Source: Agarophyton chilense
Taxonomy: Eukaryota > Rhodophyta > Florideophyceae > Gracilariales > Gracilariaceae
Assembly: GCA_030374765.1 (NCBI GenBank)
Contig: JARGXX010000048.1
Location: 1-53,800, forward strand
Reading direction: 5' to 3'
Length of the DNA: 53,800 bases
Shown: positions 33,281 through 45,661 of the stretch, one piece after another
Position numbering within the stretch: position 1 is the stretch's first letter
Layout: each line of letters opens with the position of its first letter
The notes under the pieces: generated by a model
Told to the model about the DNA's origin: nothing
The model's input: only the letters and a program-made list of their open reading frames with translations
The model's database searches: none
Program-made: the position numbers and the translations under genes

Positions 33281-35660
33281 CGATTCGAAGATGGTACAGA
33301 ATTTGCGTTGTGGGTGCAGTTTACAGAATTGGGAGCGATTACTTAGCGGGGGAACGGAATTTAGGCTTGATGGAAAGCTGTGCGCTTTGGAAGCAATAAT
33401 GGACATCCATAGACAGATAGTGCTTAACGTGATGGATGATATCAGCTTTGGTAAAATGTACATGTTGTTGGCGACTGTGCCCCAAGCACAGAAACGTGCA
33501 CCGTAACCTTTCCGTCTCCAACCTCTTTGTCCCTCGACTGCATCTGAACAGATGCTGATTCGGCAGCGTATCTGAAACTGGCAGATGGGCAACTGTTTAC
33601 GTGCAGCACTTGCGTTTGTCTACGGGGATTGCGTACCTTCCGTACTGGTATACTTCCTCCCGAGCGTAGCGAAAGCAAACTGTATTCATGAGCTGGCGCA
33701 AATGTGGATATCAAGCAGTTTTGCAGGTGACACTGCAGCAAGTGTTCTAAAGAGGAAACGGATTGGCCAGTGTGACATCATTTGTTGGAAACTTAAAATG
33801 TCCCGGTGGGTGAGAATGCGATCAATGGGCCGTATATGCGTGCTCAAAGTTGGCCGAAACGGTGCACATTTAAAACAGTTTAGTGTACTGACTGTCTCAC
33901 ATCTCGTAGGGCAACCGCTGTAGATTTGGAACGCTCATAAATAGTTGTTCAGCACAGGCCGGGGCTTGATCATCTTTCTCCGCTCCTGTCTATTCTGCCA
34001 TCGACTTTGGTTTGCTCGATCGAGGCCGGGGTCTTTTCGATCGTTGTGGCGTGCCCTTTTGGCTTAGGCTTAACTGACATTCCACATCGGGCGTCCATGT
34101 CCTTCATCGTTGTTCAGGAAAACACAAATTCTTCTGAGAAATTCAGCGTACTCTTCCAGCAGTACGGTTGATATTCATAGAGCCCACAACAGTGCTGTTG
34201 TAAAACAGTTCGAGGGTTTTCTGTGAAATCTCGTGATGGTATCGCGACAGGTCAGTAGCATGTATTAACACTTGTCCAGCACAGGTTTTGGTTTTGCCGC
34301 TTCCCTCCTGCACGCTCAACGCCGTCCTCTTTGGTTTCCCAACCCAGTGCCCACTGCTTTTGATTTTATGCTGTGTCCCTACGCGCTTAGGTTCATGCCG
34401 AAAATCAGAAATGCGCGCCAATGCCCGTTCACCATTGACTGGGTGTAAGTTATTCCAAGTCTTCTGTTTGTTTCACTGCAGTCTGGTAGTACTTGGGTTG
34501 ATCGTCATGTACCACACAATTATACAAGGCCGGTGTGCGTGGATGCGGTACAGTGTGTCGCTGGTGCCCGTGGCATAGAGAGACCTGGGCATGACTTTCT
34601 TGTCTCAAATTGTACAGGTACTCTTCTCAATTCTTCAGAACGTACCAGAGCTTGGCGCTCTGTAGTGTAGTGGAGACAAGAGCGTAGTTTCAGTAACCTT
34701 AGTGCGTCGGGATGAGCAATAGTCGGCTGGGTTCTGGTTCTAAACGGTTAGATGAAATTCAAATACATTGTAGTGGTTGGCAGGTAAGGCGATGCTAGGC
34801 TACAATCTTGCATCGGGAGCGCTTGAATAGGAATGGGGCGGCTGATCCTACAGACAAATAGCGATGGGAATTAACACAGGATTTGTCGAGTCGAACTTGA
34901 ATGGCGGCTCCGAAACGAATTTGGACCACAACTACTACGTTTGTCGCCGTTCTCGAGACCATTGTCGTCAAAGCTCGACCGGGACGTCCAAGGTGCTAGA
35001 TGAAGATTGCGCCACTGAAAGCTGGGCACGAGGTACATAGCCCTTTTAGTTGAAGGAGTTCTGGTGCCCTCTTGGCGCGTCAGACCGTGTCCTGAGAGAG
35101 AAAACATTCCAACAACAACAGCCGGCGGACGCAAGGGTTGCCGCTTCAATCGTTCACTTTCCAAGTGCGGTGGGTAAGGTAAACAATGCTGTTGCGGGCG
35201 CGGGCTCCGCGCTCGCCGCCTGATCCTTTTCAACGGTCGAAGCTAGTGTGGAAGTTGGTCGGAGTTTTATCTGTTCTGTGGCCAAGCTGCGCTGAAACCA
35301 TTTCAGGGCGCATTTGTACAGTTGCGACCGCGTGCAGTTGCAGGCGCATCTTATCTCCAGATTTGCTAAATTTGACCATCGACAGCCTCTGGTGCAAGCA
35401 AGTATATCAAATAATCCGCAGATTGGTTGGCGCACACGGTGGACTTTCGCCATGGTGGCGGAGTTTCGGACCACTCAACATGCGTCCGCCACTCGGAGCA
35501 AATGTCTTTCCAAGAAATAATTGCCATTCACAACGTAACAAAAATATAGCAACGCTACTATGTTTAGGACAGCTCGCTTCTTCTTTGTTATCGTGTGGTG
35601 TGGACTACATCACCCTTTCCTATGATTTCGTGACCGAGGTTTCTTTCTCCGTCTTTTGAG
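33281..35660. other. non-coding stretch and unit leader (unit 1)
   Basis: 33281-34260 holds frames up to 112 aa on either strand with no recognisable family. 34260-35660 is the leader shared with 24490-25800, extended by about 240 bases at 35215-35455. Frames such as 35186-35659 are not conserved in the L0 copy, so I do not call them genes. Confidence 0.6.
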
Positions 35661-35663
35661 GAC

Positions 35664-36467
35664 ATGATCCGGTCTTGCGTCCTGATAGAACGCGAGAAAA
35701 GTGTGGAAAAGAAGACAGCTTATAATGCGTGTCTTGTTATTTCGCGTACTAGAGAATTTCTCTCAGTTTACGATTGCCAGCGGTATCAAGATAGGTATAC
35801 TAATTACTCACAAGGCCTTTCGGCATGTGGGCTGCACGACCCAAATCGCAGCAACGAAAACAGAAGACTCCCAGATGGGTTTCCCCCCCGCTCTCCAACT
35901 AAACTACCGCCGCTTGGAAACCCTCAGACGGGCAGTCTTCCACGCTTAGAATCCATCTCCGGCCGCCCGGAAGATTCAAGAATTCCATCCGTGTATCAAA
36001 CCAGCTCTCTCCGAGAACACCCGCTTAGAACATCTCAACCGAGAACTCTCCCAAGTTTGGAATCTTCATTTGGCCGCCCGGAAGATTCAAGACTTGGATT
36101 TGGCCATAAATCCATTTCTTGTGATGTCCAACGGAGTAGAAGTGGGACCTTTCGTCCGGTGTCTCTCAATTTGTCTCAGGAAGCAAGTTGCGCTTACCCC
36201 AACCAAGACTGCATTCCAGTCCCACGGAAATGCCACACAACAGCCACCATGAGGAAAAAGTGTGGCGAAGAGGCAACGTTCTGGAAGTACTTCAGGAACA
36301 TAATAGTCTGGAAGAAGGAGCGCCAGAGATTTCACAGGGGGTTTCTTCAGAAAACATTCACCAATATGCAGTTCCCGTGCCTTGTTCTGCCCCGCAAGCG
36401 TTGTATTCCACGCAAGAAGTTTCCAAGCAGTTCTCCTGAGCATAACCTTCAGGCGACAGAACACTGA
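35664..36467 (+). pseudogene. forward zinc-finger gene copy, finger region missing (unit 1)
   Basis: Same 267-aa frame as 25810-26613 with about five residue changes. It has the repeat array (LPPLGNPQTGSLPRLES, SSFGRPEDSRLGFGH) and no finger. Inverted, tail-to-tail, with 36782-37742. Confidence 0.6.
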
Positions 36468-36781
36468 TAGAAGTTTGTGGATAACTTACTACATTACGGC
36501 TAGAGTCGCAAGCTATACTTTCCTCACACCCGTTGATAAACTGTGACGATTGGGGTGCTCTGCGCATACATGGCTCAAATTATCCTCCATCTCCGTAAAG
36601 TAGATCTTGTACAGCCTAAATTGCAAATGCTCGAAAGCTTAATGAGCAGTTTTCATGTGGAATTCGATCAGTGCTCTTTGCAAAACCTGGCTACCCGATC
36701 CAATATGAATATGTCAAAGAAGATGGTTTCAAAAGCAATTGCAAAGAGAAATGTTAGAAAAGACCGACGTGATTGAGATCC

Positions 36782-37742
36782 GCAGTGAAAGCTGAAGTAA
36801 CTCACTTTTCGATGAATGGCTTGGATGTGTCGCACCTTATGATGCTTGCGACCAAACGACTTCGTACACTACTCACACTGGAAAATCTTGGGACGTTTGG
36901 TACGGGAGCCTGTGATGCCAAGTTTTTCGAGTCCTTGTCGATGATTTGGGAAAGCCGAGCAATCAGCAGGAGCTTTACTCTCCGGCAAAAACGAATCTTC
37001 ACGGAGGTTGTGCTCAGGAGACTGGTTGGGAACTTCTTGCGTGTAATACAACGCTTGCGGTGCAGAACAAAGCACATGAACTGCATATTGGTGAATTTTG
37101 CCTGAAGAAAATCTCTGTGCCATCTCTGGGGCTCCTTCTTCCGGGCTATTATGTTCCTGAAGTACTTCCAGAACGTTGCCTCTTCGCCACGCTGTTCCCC
37201 CATGGCGGTTTTGGTGTGGGATTTCCGTGTATTGTTCATTTCCGTGGGACTGGAATGCAGTCTTGGTTGGGGTAAGCGCAACTTGCTTCCTGAAACCATT
37301 CGAGAGACACGGGACGAACGGTTCCACTTCTACTCCGACGGACATCGCAAGAAGTGGGTTGATGACCGAATCCAAGTCTTAAATCTTCCGGGCGGCCGAA
37401 AAGAGATTCGAAACCAGGAAGACTTCCCGGTTGAGATATTCCAAGCGGCGGCAGTCGAAGAGATCTAGATTGATGGCCGGATGGAAGTCTGGAATCGCCT
37501 GGGCGGCCAAATGAAGATTCGAAACCCGGAAGACTTCCCGGTTGAGATATTCCAAGCGGCGATAGTCGTTGAGAAACAAATCGATGGCCGGATGGAAGTC
37601 TTGACTCTTCGTGGCGGCCGAATAGAGATTGGAAGCTCGGAAGACTCCCTGCTTGAGGGTTTCCAAGCGGCGGTAGTCGGAGAGCGCGGGGAAACTCATC
37701 TAAGCTTCTTCTGTTTTGGTTGCTGCGATTTGTGTAGTGCAA
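36782..37742 (-). pseudogene. reverse zinc-finger gene copy, broken (unit 1)
   Basis: The repeat array is in frame 37742-37236. The fingerward part is in frame 37375-36869. The Trp of finger 1 (CEWC) is a TAG stop at 36869, a deletion of about 125 bases near 36690 removes all of finger 2, and a TAG replaces the Lys of FLKRRR upstream, leaving a later Met. The donor site of the predicted intron is still there. Confidence 0.8.
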
Positions 37743-37869
37743 TCGCCTTCTCTAGAGAAACCCCGAAAACTGGTGTGCAACAAGTTCACTGTCCATATTA
37801 AACGATTGGGTTGTTTGTTGTGTGAGATGCCTTGCTTATTTCGAGGGAAGACCCAAGGATTGAAACGCA

Positions 37870-38645
37870 TGTAAAGTACACAGAACGAACGGTGAGAGAA
37901 ACGCTTCAACACACAGAGGGCGATATTTCTCGACCAACGTTGATGGCAAAGACGCAAGGTAGCTCGGTGTTCGCCGGCGACACCAGCGTCCAAGTACTGA
38001 AAAGTGTGATCTGTTTCAATTCGATCTAGTGTCCGAAAGTACTCGAAGTTTTTCGTCACGGAGCATCATCTCTCATCGCAGCCGAAAAGCACACTGGCTT
38101 CCATCCTCTGTGAAAACCAAAATTTGAACGCGATGTGAATCATCTTGGACCAGTTTTGTCGCAATAAACCAGAACAGAAAGAATTCAGGAGCTTTGCTCT
38201 CCAACAAAATCGCGGACTGAACAGCATTTGATATTCGTTCCAAAACAGAGGGAAGCGCATGGCAGCATGGATGTCGACCGCATGGCAAGGCGCCGGTGTC
38301 TGTCATACGACAGCATTCGTTGGGTTCCAAGAGACGCACATGCGTATGCAAATCAGAAGCTGGTGCAGATGACACGAACAAGCAGAACGAAATGCGCTCG
38401 GCGTTGCTCTGGGTGCAGTTGCCGCAGTTGGTGTCGTCGAAGGAAACAAAGTGATTCGAGATATCAACACAGTTGGACAGTAAGTGATTGTGGTGGTCAC
38501 TGGCTTGTCTCCTGTAGTGGGGTAGAGGTACATGTTGGAAAGCCCTCACGTGTATCGTTGCCATTCAAAAACGATACATACTACTATAACGTTGCTCGAA
38601 AAGTATCTTTTGCAGCTATGAACACACGAGTGATCAGATGTGAAA
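37870..38645 (+). repeat. block K, copy 3 of 5 (unit 1, before RB)
   Basis: Follows the reverse zinc-finger copy and leads directly into ACTCCGGCCGAGC and the RB N-terminal segment. Confidence 0.85.
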
Positions 38646-40657
38646 CTCCGGCCGAGCTTTGATGGTAGCGGTCTCAAGAGCTACAAAAAAGCAACACCAT
38701 ACGGTCGTGCATCGCACACCGCCTTCATGGTTGCAGCAAACGTTTGGAGAAAGCTACGCTTTCTCATTGGTCGCCGTTTGCTTCACAATCACCCCTCTGT
38801 TTCACGACCCTCGCATGGCTCTTGTTCATCATTGCAAAGGCCTCGCTCTCATCTCCGTCCGGGTCCTGGTACCACCATTTTTAAACCTACCATTTGCTGC
38901 TCGCCTGCCTCACGCAGTCCGGTCTCATTGCAGCATACAATCCTGAGAACGCCGTATTTCGTATCACATGCGCCGTGTCGAGCGAGTTGCACCAATACCA
39001 ACGCACAGTTGTAACTCTCCTACCCCCCGCTATCCTCACTCGGTTATCGTTCTTTCAGGCTACTGAAGATGATATCGATGCCCATGGCAAGTCAATAGAT
39101 GAAGTGTATGCACAACAACTCACCGCTGTCGATGACCGTATTGTAAGCGACGAACGTATCTTTCTTCATGCGCCACAGCTTACTGCCGTTGCCGCTTTAC
39201 CACTCTCGCTCCCCTTACCACGTCAGTCTTCATGCGCTGGAACATCAAATTCGTGGCAAAGCCTCCGCCCAGTACAACCATCCGTCGCTGCACTGTTCAA
39301 ACGCAACAAGGACCCGTCTGTGCCCGTACGATCTCCGGCCCAGCCCACTACCCACGCAGCACCATCAACGCCTAAAGCCTCATCACAGCCTTCCACACCT
39401 CTCAATCGCAAACGTCGTATGGACGGCGAAAACCAGTCTGCAGCACCTACCCCACGCCCCCGAAATCTTCGGAAGGCTTCCGACTTTGCCGTCACCCCAT
39501 CATAAGCCCGCCCGCCTACGCCGTGTCGCACGCGCACTCAATCTGCCATGCATTCGTCACTGTCATTCCCGGTTCGCTTCTCACGCTATCTGTCCACTCA
39601 CCCTGATGCATTGGAGGCACTGGCCACAGTAGCTGTCGTTACGCCGCACTGTACGACTATCGTGCCTCCTATACCTCCATCATCAAACATTGCTCTCACT
39701 CCCGGCACTGACAACAATCGATCTGCAACATGGATCAGTGAGCTGAAGCAGAAACGACCAGAAACTCGAAGCGAAACGTGTCTCACATGCCCGCCAGAAA
39801 GTGTGGCTATATCGCACGATCTGAGAAGGGTCACTGGGGGTGGTCGCCCATTATACGCTATCATTGATGTTGGCAGACGGTACTCTGATGCCTTGTGACG
39901 TGATTACGGATCTGAATAATTCCCGGTACAAACGTGAAGCTCTGGCTATCTGTTTCTCAACCATCGAAGGTATTCTCGAGAAGGAACTTCGTCGGTTACG
40001 CGAACAGCCTGAAAAGTTTAATAGCAATGTACTTCACAACTACATCCTACACAAAAGCTTTCTCACTTTCGCGTGGGATACCGCTGTCTATGCCTAGGGT
40101 AGAAGGGATCTTCACGTTTTCACAGTTGCCTATCGTGCGTTCAATGTATCACCCTTTGAGCTTACGAGGCGCTGTAAACATTTTATACCCTTGTACCACA
40201 GATGCCACATCGCTTGGTTAATCATTCGAATAGCTGTGACGCTCGTATTCTAGAATGGATGGCATGGAGACATGAATCGCCTCTGGTACGAGTTCTTCAA
40301 GCATGTAGTCGAGATTTCCTTTGTACGCAAGATGAGAAGAACCCGTTCTAACCAAAAGAGAAATTTGACGGAGCGAGTGTTGGTGAACACACAGATGTCC
40401 GATCAGTCACCAGAACATAATGAACAGCCAGAAAGTGTAGAAAAATCCCCGATTACGCCGCAAAAGCAGAAGATCGAAGAAGGACAACGTATAGAAACAA
40501 AGGCGATGATCACACTAAGGTTGAAAGAAATGGGGCGTCCGGAACGACTGTACGGAGATGTTGAAGCCAGAGCAAGAGTTCTTGAGTTCTTTTTTGAAAA
40601 GATGTGTACCCTGGCAAGCACTAGAATAGGAAAGTTGTTAGGAAGACTTGGCCCCAC
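38646..40657 (+). pseudogene. RB-related N-terminal and pocket-A segment (unit 1)
   Basis: Cleaner than the L0 copy. RB_N-like: LLACLTQSGLIAAYNPENAV (38894 on), running to a Pro/Ser/Thr-rich linker with SP/TP sites (VRSPAQP, APTPRPR). A TAA at 39503 interrupts the frame, which resumes in phase to RSATWISELKQKRPE and PESVAISHDLRRV (pocket-A start). A frame change near 39880 leads to YKREALAICFSTIEGILEKE and NVLHNYILHKSF, then ILEWMAW, and finally SPITPQKQK and LYGDVEARARVLEFFFEKM. The segment ends at 40657, where unrelated sequence begins before pocket B. Confidence 0.82.
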
Positions 40658-42400
40658 TCCGTTGCCCCGACGAGAAGAAGCGCCGCTCTCTGCTGGCGTT
40701 GTCGGAGACCGCCGCCAAGTGCCGTCGCCGACTTACCCTCTCTGCAGAGCGATCAGCGTTGATGTCTGCGCTGGCTGCCGACTTGAGCCTCAAGAAAACA
40801 TTGCGAATGATGTTATTCTTTCAATTAGTTGCGTTTTTAGCATGGCGACGGGGCGGCACGGCATGGAGCGGGATGTGAAGCTGCTTGCAATGATCTCGAA
40901 ATGCTCCAAGGAGAAACGCTTGTCCCCTCTGGTGGCTTGTGGGTGCCAGAAGTGAGCCACCCAACTTGCCCCGAACCCGGTAACTGCCTCCTGCATAGAC
41001 GTGGACTTGATCACGTGGGCAATGGAGTGCCGGGACACATTGTCCATTAAATGTAGCACGCAAAATTGATCCAGAAACAAGTGATCAATGCATACGAGGT
41101 CGTTGAATGCCGAGTTCAACGAGCTGATCGACACCTTCATCGTTGGAGGTGAAACTGTGCAATCGTTCACCATGTCTGCCACGTACTGGGCGACAGTGCG
41201 GTTTCACAGCTTGTTGCGCTGTAGCAAGAGTTTGAAGTCCGAAAAGCAGGTGTGGCCGCAAACATGCGCGTGCACATTGTCAATGATAGCCTCCACATCG
41301 CCCCACGGCGACTTTTCGAGCGCAACGGCGGACAGACAGTAGAGAGTAAATACAAGGTATCCTTTGGATGATGCGAAGCGTTCTACAGAGATATAGGATA
41401 GGAAGCCGTCATCAACGATTTTCAAAGGATCGTTCGCGCCGTTGGCATCGAAGCACAGAGCGTTCATACCAAAATGAACAATGTTCGCCTTGGGGGTGAC
41501 ATTTCTCCCGATCACCCACTGCGATGATCCTTCGAGCACTAAGTGGGTGATGTTGATGTCATTTCCGAGGTCAGACTTGGCGCGCAGGACTATCTAGCCA
41601 AGAATGCTGCGCTGGAGGCTTGCATGAGCACCCACGTCATATTGCTACCTGGTGTGGCCGTTGAGCGATGCAGGAATCGTTTCATGTGGAGTGTCGGGAG
41701 CCAATCCGAGTTCGATAGACAGGAGATGCAGCTCGACTTGTCCGCTGGCACTGTACGGTGCGCCGTCATCTAGGAGAGGACCGAGACGGGCAGGCGCGGG
41801 ATTTGCGGAGACAGCTGCCGTTGAACTGGTCATGGTGGCACAGTTAAAAGAAACAACCTTCTTCGGGGCATCATTCTGCTGTCCATACTTGTTCGGCGGC
41901 GACGTGTTCAGCGATGGAGCTGGGGAGTCGAGGCAGCGCACATGGGAGGGTAAGGAACCATCCGGGTTGTGGTTCTTTTTCCGTTGACCAAACTTCTTGA
42001 AAATGTCACAAGGATAGCGCATGGAAAGGAGTCTACCCTTGTTGCGACGGTCGGGGCGGTTCTAGTTGCGCGGCAGGAGCTGTGCTGCATTGGCAGCGAT
42101 TGAAAGCGGCTGTGGGGAGCCGATAGAGTGTGCATGAGGGACTTCATCACACTGGCGAAAGACAGACGCCATTTTCTCATACGACATAGTGTTGAGGTAA
42201 TCCGTCGTCGTCGCAGTAGCAGTCAAAGTGCTGTTCGTTGATGTCGCCGCAAGCACCGAGACACGCTGCCCATTGTCGACAGCTGAGTTTTTCAAAAGCA
42301 TGAAGGCTGTCAGCGACTCTGGCAACTTGGCGGATTCAGATTGAGCGTGAAACTTAGACGCCGAAGCATCTAATCTAAGTTCGAAATTGGGGAACGTTTA
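40658..42400 (-). pseudogene. reverse-strand retroelement fragment (gag, protease, integrase)
   Basis: Reading right to left: a gag-like frame (42325-42062), then 42022-41645 with GPLLDDGAPYSASGQVELHL, a protease-like D-D-G-A strand, then 41539-41204 with SQWVIGRNVTPKANIVHFGM and an integrase zinc-binding start (HVCGHTCFSDFKLLLQRNKL), then 41182-40790 with DHLFLDQFCVLHLMDNVSRH and ATRGDKRFSLEHF, an integrase core with two Asp motifs. RT is absent and the second Cys of the zinc module is Ser. The family is an LTR element I cannot place further. Confidence 0.65.
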
Positions 42401-43015
42401 ATTGCCGGAGCCCTTCATATTCAGAAGCGTGATAAAGTTCCCATAAACCTCACTGACAACAGACAGCGAATCTCACTTATAGATGGTTTTGACGATCTTG
42501 TCGGCTTCTTCATCTGAAGCAACATCTTCGTCACTGATCGTAGAACGCAGATCTCGAGACCTTCCATACAGCTGGCTCTTCAGAATTGTTCTGCGAATCG
42601 GTAACGCCATCTTGTTCGATTTTGAGTCGGGCAATTTCTCGTGAAATGAAGTCTTATAGTGCCACTGACTTTGCGTAATCTTCCTGGTTGCCTTTGCCGT
42701 CAGTCCACAGGACGTTTTTCAGGTCCTAAGAAAAACGTGGACGGCTGCGCGTGCCGGAGGATGAGGCTGGTGCTGGGCCCATAACTAAGTATTGAGCGGG
42801 GTAACAACTGTAGCTATGTTTCTTAGACAACTTGGGTGCCCCGGCGTCCGTGTAGTCAGATGACCTGCAGATTCATCTTGCTGTGTTTATGTAGACAATA
42901 GTAATTGCTCATGTAAAGGCACTAACTACGAATGCAAGTTGGAACGGGCGTCAGGGCACGTAAGTGCTCGCGTGCGCATTACATGGCATCCTGTCACTAG
43001 CTGTCGACATTCATA
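42401..43015. other. unassigned sequence between retroelement fragment and HEAT-like fragment
   Basis: No gene seen. This stretch is one of the two templates of the mosaic at 30016-30600 (for example CATATTCAGAAGCGTGAT at 42416). Confidence 0.5.
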
Positions 43016-43335
43016 CGCACGCCATCCTTTCCGCGCTTCTTGCCGTGCTCCATCACCTTCACGAAAATCACTTTGAAGTAGTCGCCGCCCTACTTCCCGA
43101 CTTGCTCTCGTCCCTGCGCGCATCCGATCAGCCCAATTTCACCGCTCATCACACCACGCTCATGTGCGCCGTCATGGACGCCGTCTCTTTGCTCAACAAA
43201 CCCAACCATGCACTCGAAACCCTTCTCACGGTCTTGCGCGACGAGCAGTACGCCCGCATAATGCCCCGGCACGCTGCCAACCGCGCGCACTCGTTGCTTA
43301 GCAATGCTCTCTCTCTCTTGCCTGCGATCCCCTGA
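43016..43335 (+). pseudogene. HEAT-like helical gene fragment, forward copy
   Basis: The frame reads LSALLAVLHHLHENHFEVVA, LLPDLLSSLRASDQPNF and LLNKPNHALETLLTVLRDEQ, close to the reverse copies at 32008 and 44389 with a few substitutions. It ends at the CTGATTTGG join to the pocket-B segment. With 44389-44786 it forms a 400-bp inverted repeat around pocket B. Confidence 0.5.
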
Positions 43336-43415
43336 TTTGGACACCCAAACCAACCTTCGTTCGGCAGTGTGGAAAAGCGTGCAGTATGCTCTGTGGTGCA
43401 GATGGAATTTGACAG
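43016..43415 (+). repeat. left arm of 400-bp inverted repeat
   Basis: Reverse complement of 44389-44786 with scattered substitutions. It covers the forward HEAT-like fragment and the first 80 bases of pocket B, ending at AATTTGACAG. Confidence 0.8.
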
Positions 43416-44227
43416 TCAACAGACATATTGACTTGATCATCCTGTTTGTGATAGATGGCGTGGCCAAGATCCAACATATCCAACTGCAGTTCCGCCATAT
43501 CGTGTGGCACTACAATCAATTGGAGCACACAAGTGATCCTACATTTCGGAGCAATTCTCCACCAGTGTCCCATAACATTTTTCTCGGAGATTTCGGGCAT
43601 TTGTTGGCGGAAGATGCTGCCGATGATAGTGGGCCACGACCGGAATCGACGACTGAAGAGACAGGCGATATCATTCGCTTCTATAACGAAGTGTTTGTGC
43701 CTTACATGAGCAACTTCATCGTACTGACGGGCGAAGATATTGAAGGCCGAGATGCAAAGAGATTAGCGGAAGCATTGCGAGCGAGTAAGGCAGACGACCA
43801 AGCTTCAGAAGGTTTGAATGACCTTTCCAGACGGGCAAGCCGCCGTCAGGGAAGGGAACAAAAGAAAATGTTTGGGGATATTGATCGTAAATTATTGCAG
43901 AGTGCTATGCGCATCATGAAGACACAAAGATCCCCAAAACAAATCGGATCGATTTTTGTTTCTCCCATGTCACCGTCCACGAGGAATATGGCTCTGAGTC
44001 GACAGCACAGCGTGCGGAGAAGTCAAGGCAACGATCTGGGTTCAATGACACCGGGTACTCGGTCACCATTCGCCTTTGGAGAAAGTCCTATCGGAAATGT
44101 TGCAGTGAGTCACAGAAGCCGGGAGAGAAGACGGTATCGACCACTGAGTTTCGACGGGCCGGTTGTCGACGCAAGATGTACCGCAGTGCGGCGGGAGGTG
44201 CAAGAAGTCATCGGAAGATCAGGTTGA
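43349..44227 (+). CDS. retinoblastoma-related protein, pocket B and C-terminal region (copy R2)
   Basis: Same protein as 30956-31846 from NLRSAVWKS to the stop. The open frame begins upstream at 43304, inside the HEAT-like arm, so no native start or pocket A precedes it here. All pocket-B landmarks (NRHIDLII, FYNEVF, VSPMSP) are kept. Confidence 0.87.
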   Translation, partial: TNLRSAVWKSVQYALWCRWNLTVNRHIDLIILFVIDGVAKIQHIQLQFRHIVWHYNQLEHTSDPTFRSNSPPVSHNIFLGDFGHLLAEDAADDSGPRPESTTEETGDIIRFYNEVFVPYMSNFIVLTGEDIEGRDAKRLAEALRASKADDQASEGLNDLSRRASRRQGREQKKMFGDIDRKLLQSAMRIMKTQRSPKQIGSIFVSPMSPSTRNMALSRQHSVRRSQGNDLGSMTPGTRSPFAFGESPIGNVAVSHRSRERRRYRPLSFDGPVVDARCTAVRREVQEVIGRSG

Positions 44228-44388
44228 GTTGTGAGAAGTACAGAGACCGATTCAGGAGATGCGGAAGATGGTAATGTGTCGCAAGGTACCGATGGGGACG
44301 ACATGGAGGTCTGAAGGTGAGTTTGGTGCAGCAGACAGTTGTAGCGCTCCGTAGGGATGTACATATCCGATTGCAACCGAAGGCAGTT

Positions 44389-44883
44389 CTGTCAAATTCC
44401 GTCTGCACCGCAAAGCATACTGCGCGCTTTTCCACACTGCCGAACGAAGGTTGGGTTGGGTGTCCAAATCAGGGGATCGCAGGCAAGAGAGAGAGCAGTG
44501 CTAAGAAACGAGTGCGCGCGGTTGGCAGCGTGCCGGGGCATTATGCGGGCGTACTGCTCGTCGCGCAAGACCGTGAGAAGGTTTTCCAGTGCGTGGTTGG
44601 GTTTGTTGAGCAAAGAGACGGCGTCCATGACGGCGCACATGAGCGTGGTGTGATGAGCGGTGAAATTGGGCTGATCGGATGCGCACAGGGACGAGAGCAA
44701 GTCGGGAAGTAGGGCGGCGACTACTTCAAAGTGATATTCGTGAGGGTGATGGAGCACGGCAAGAAGCGGGGAAAGGATGGCGTGCGCCAGGCGCGGATGC
44801 GGAGTGGCATCATGGAGCAAGCGCGCAATTTCTGTCCAAGCGGCATGACGAACGGCGTGATTCTGATGGTCGAGTTGATGATG
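44389..44883 (-). pseudogene. HEAT-like fragment joined to RB start, reverse (R2)
   Basis: Near-identical copy of 32008-32502; forms the right arm of the inverted repeat with 43016-43415. Confidence 0.5.
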
Positions 44884-45661
44884 TAAAGTACACAGAACGC
44901 ACGGTGAGAGAAACGCTTCAACACACAGAGGACGATATTTCTCGACCAACGTTGATGGCAAAGCCGCAAGGTAGCTCGGTGTTCGCCGGCGACACCAGCG
45001 ACCAAGTACTGAAAAGTGTGATCCGTTTCACTTCGATCTAGTATCCGAAAGTACTCGAAGTTTTTCGTCACGGAGCATCATCTCTCATCGCAGCCAAAGA
45101 GCACACTGGTTTCCATCCTCTGTGAAAACCAAAATTTGAACGCGGTGTGAATCATCTTGGACCAGTTTTGTGTCAATAAACCAGAACAGAAAGAACTTCA
45201 GGAGCTGTGCTCTCCAACAAAATCACGGACTGAACAGCCGTTGATATTCGTTCCAAAACGGAGGGAAAGCGCATGTCAGCATGGATGTCGACCGCATGGC
45301 AAGACGCTGGTGTCTGTCATACGACAGCATTCGTTGGGTTCCAAGAGACGCACATGCGTATGCAAATCAGAAGCTGGTGCAGATGACACGAACAAGCAGA
45401 ACGAAATGCGCTCGGCGTTGCTCTGGGTGCAGTTGCCGCAGTTGGTGTCGTCGAAGGAAACAAAGTGATTCGAGATATCAACACAGTTGGACAGTAAGTG
45501 ATTGTGGTGGTCACTGGCTTGTCTCCTGTAGTGGGGTAGAGGTACATGTTGGAAAGCTCTCACGTGTATCGTTGCCATTCAAAAACGATACATACTACTA
45601 TAACGTTGCTCGAAAAGTATCTTTTGCAGCTATGAACACACGAGTGATCAGATGTGAAACG
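44884..45661 (+). repeat. block K, copy 4 of 5 (R2)
   Basis: Near-identical to 32503-33280, same flanks. Confidence 0.85.

Larger units (their letters stand above)
30953..40657 (+). repeat. large amplified unit 1 (9,705 bp)
   Basis: Nearly identical to 43334-53038 at an offset of 12,381. I noted only a few dozen differences by eye, most in the last 100 bases, and one single-base indel (51172). Contents in order: RB pocket B, reverse HEAT-like fragment, block K, non-coding stretch, leader, forward and reverse zinc-finger copies, block K, RB N-terminal and pocket A. Confidence 0.95.

Noticed and set aside
35186..35659. 157-aa forward frame in the unit leader (also 47567)
   Set aside because: Interrupted and rearranged in the L0 copy, and no protein-like features.
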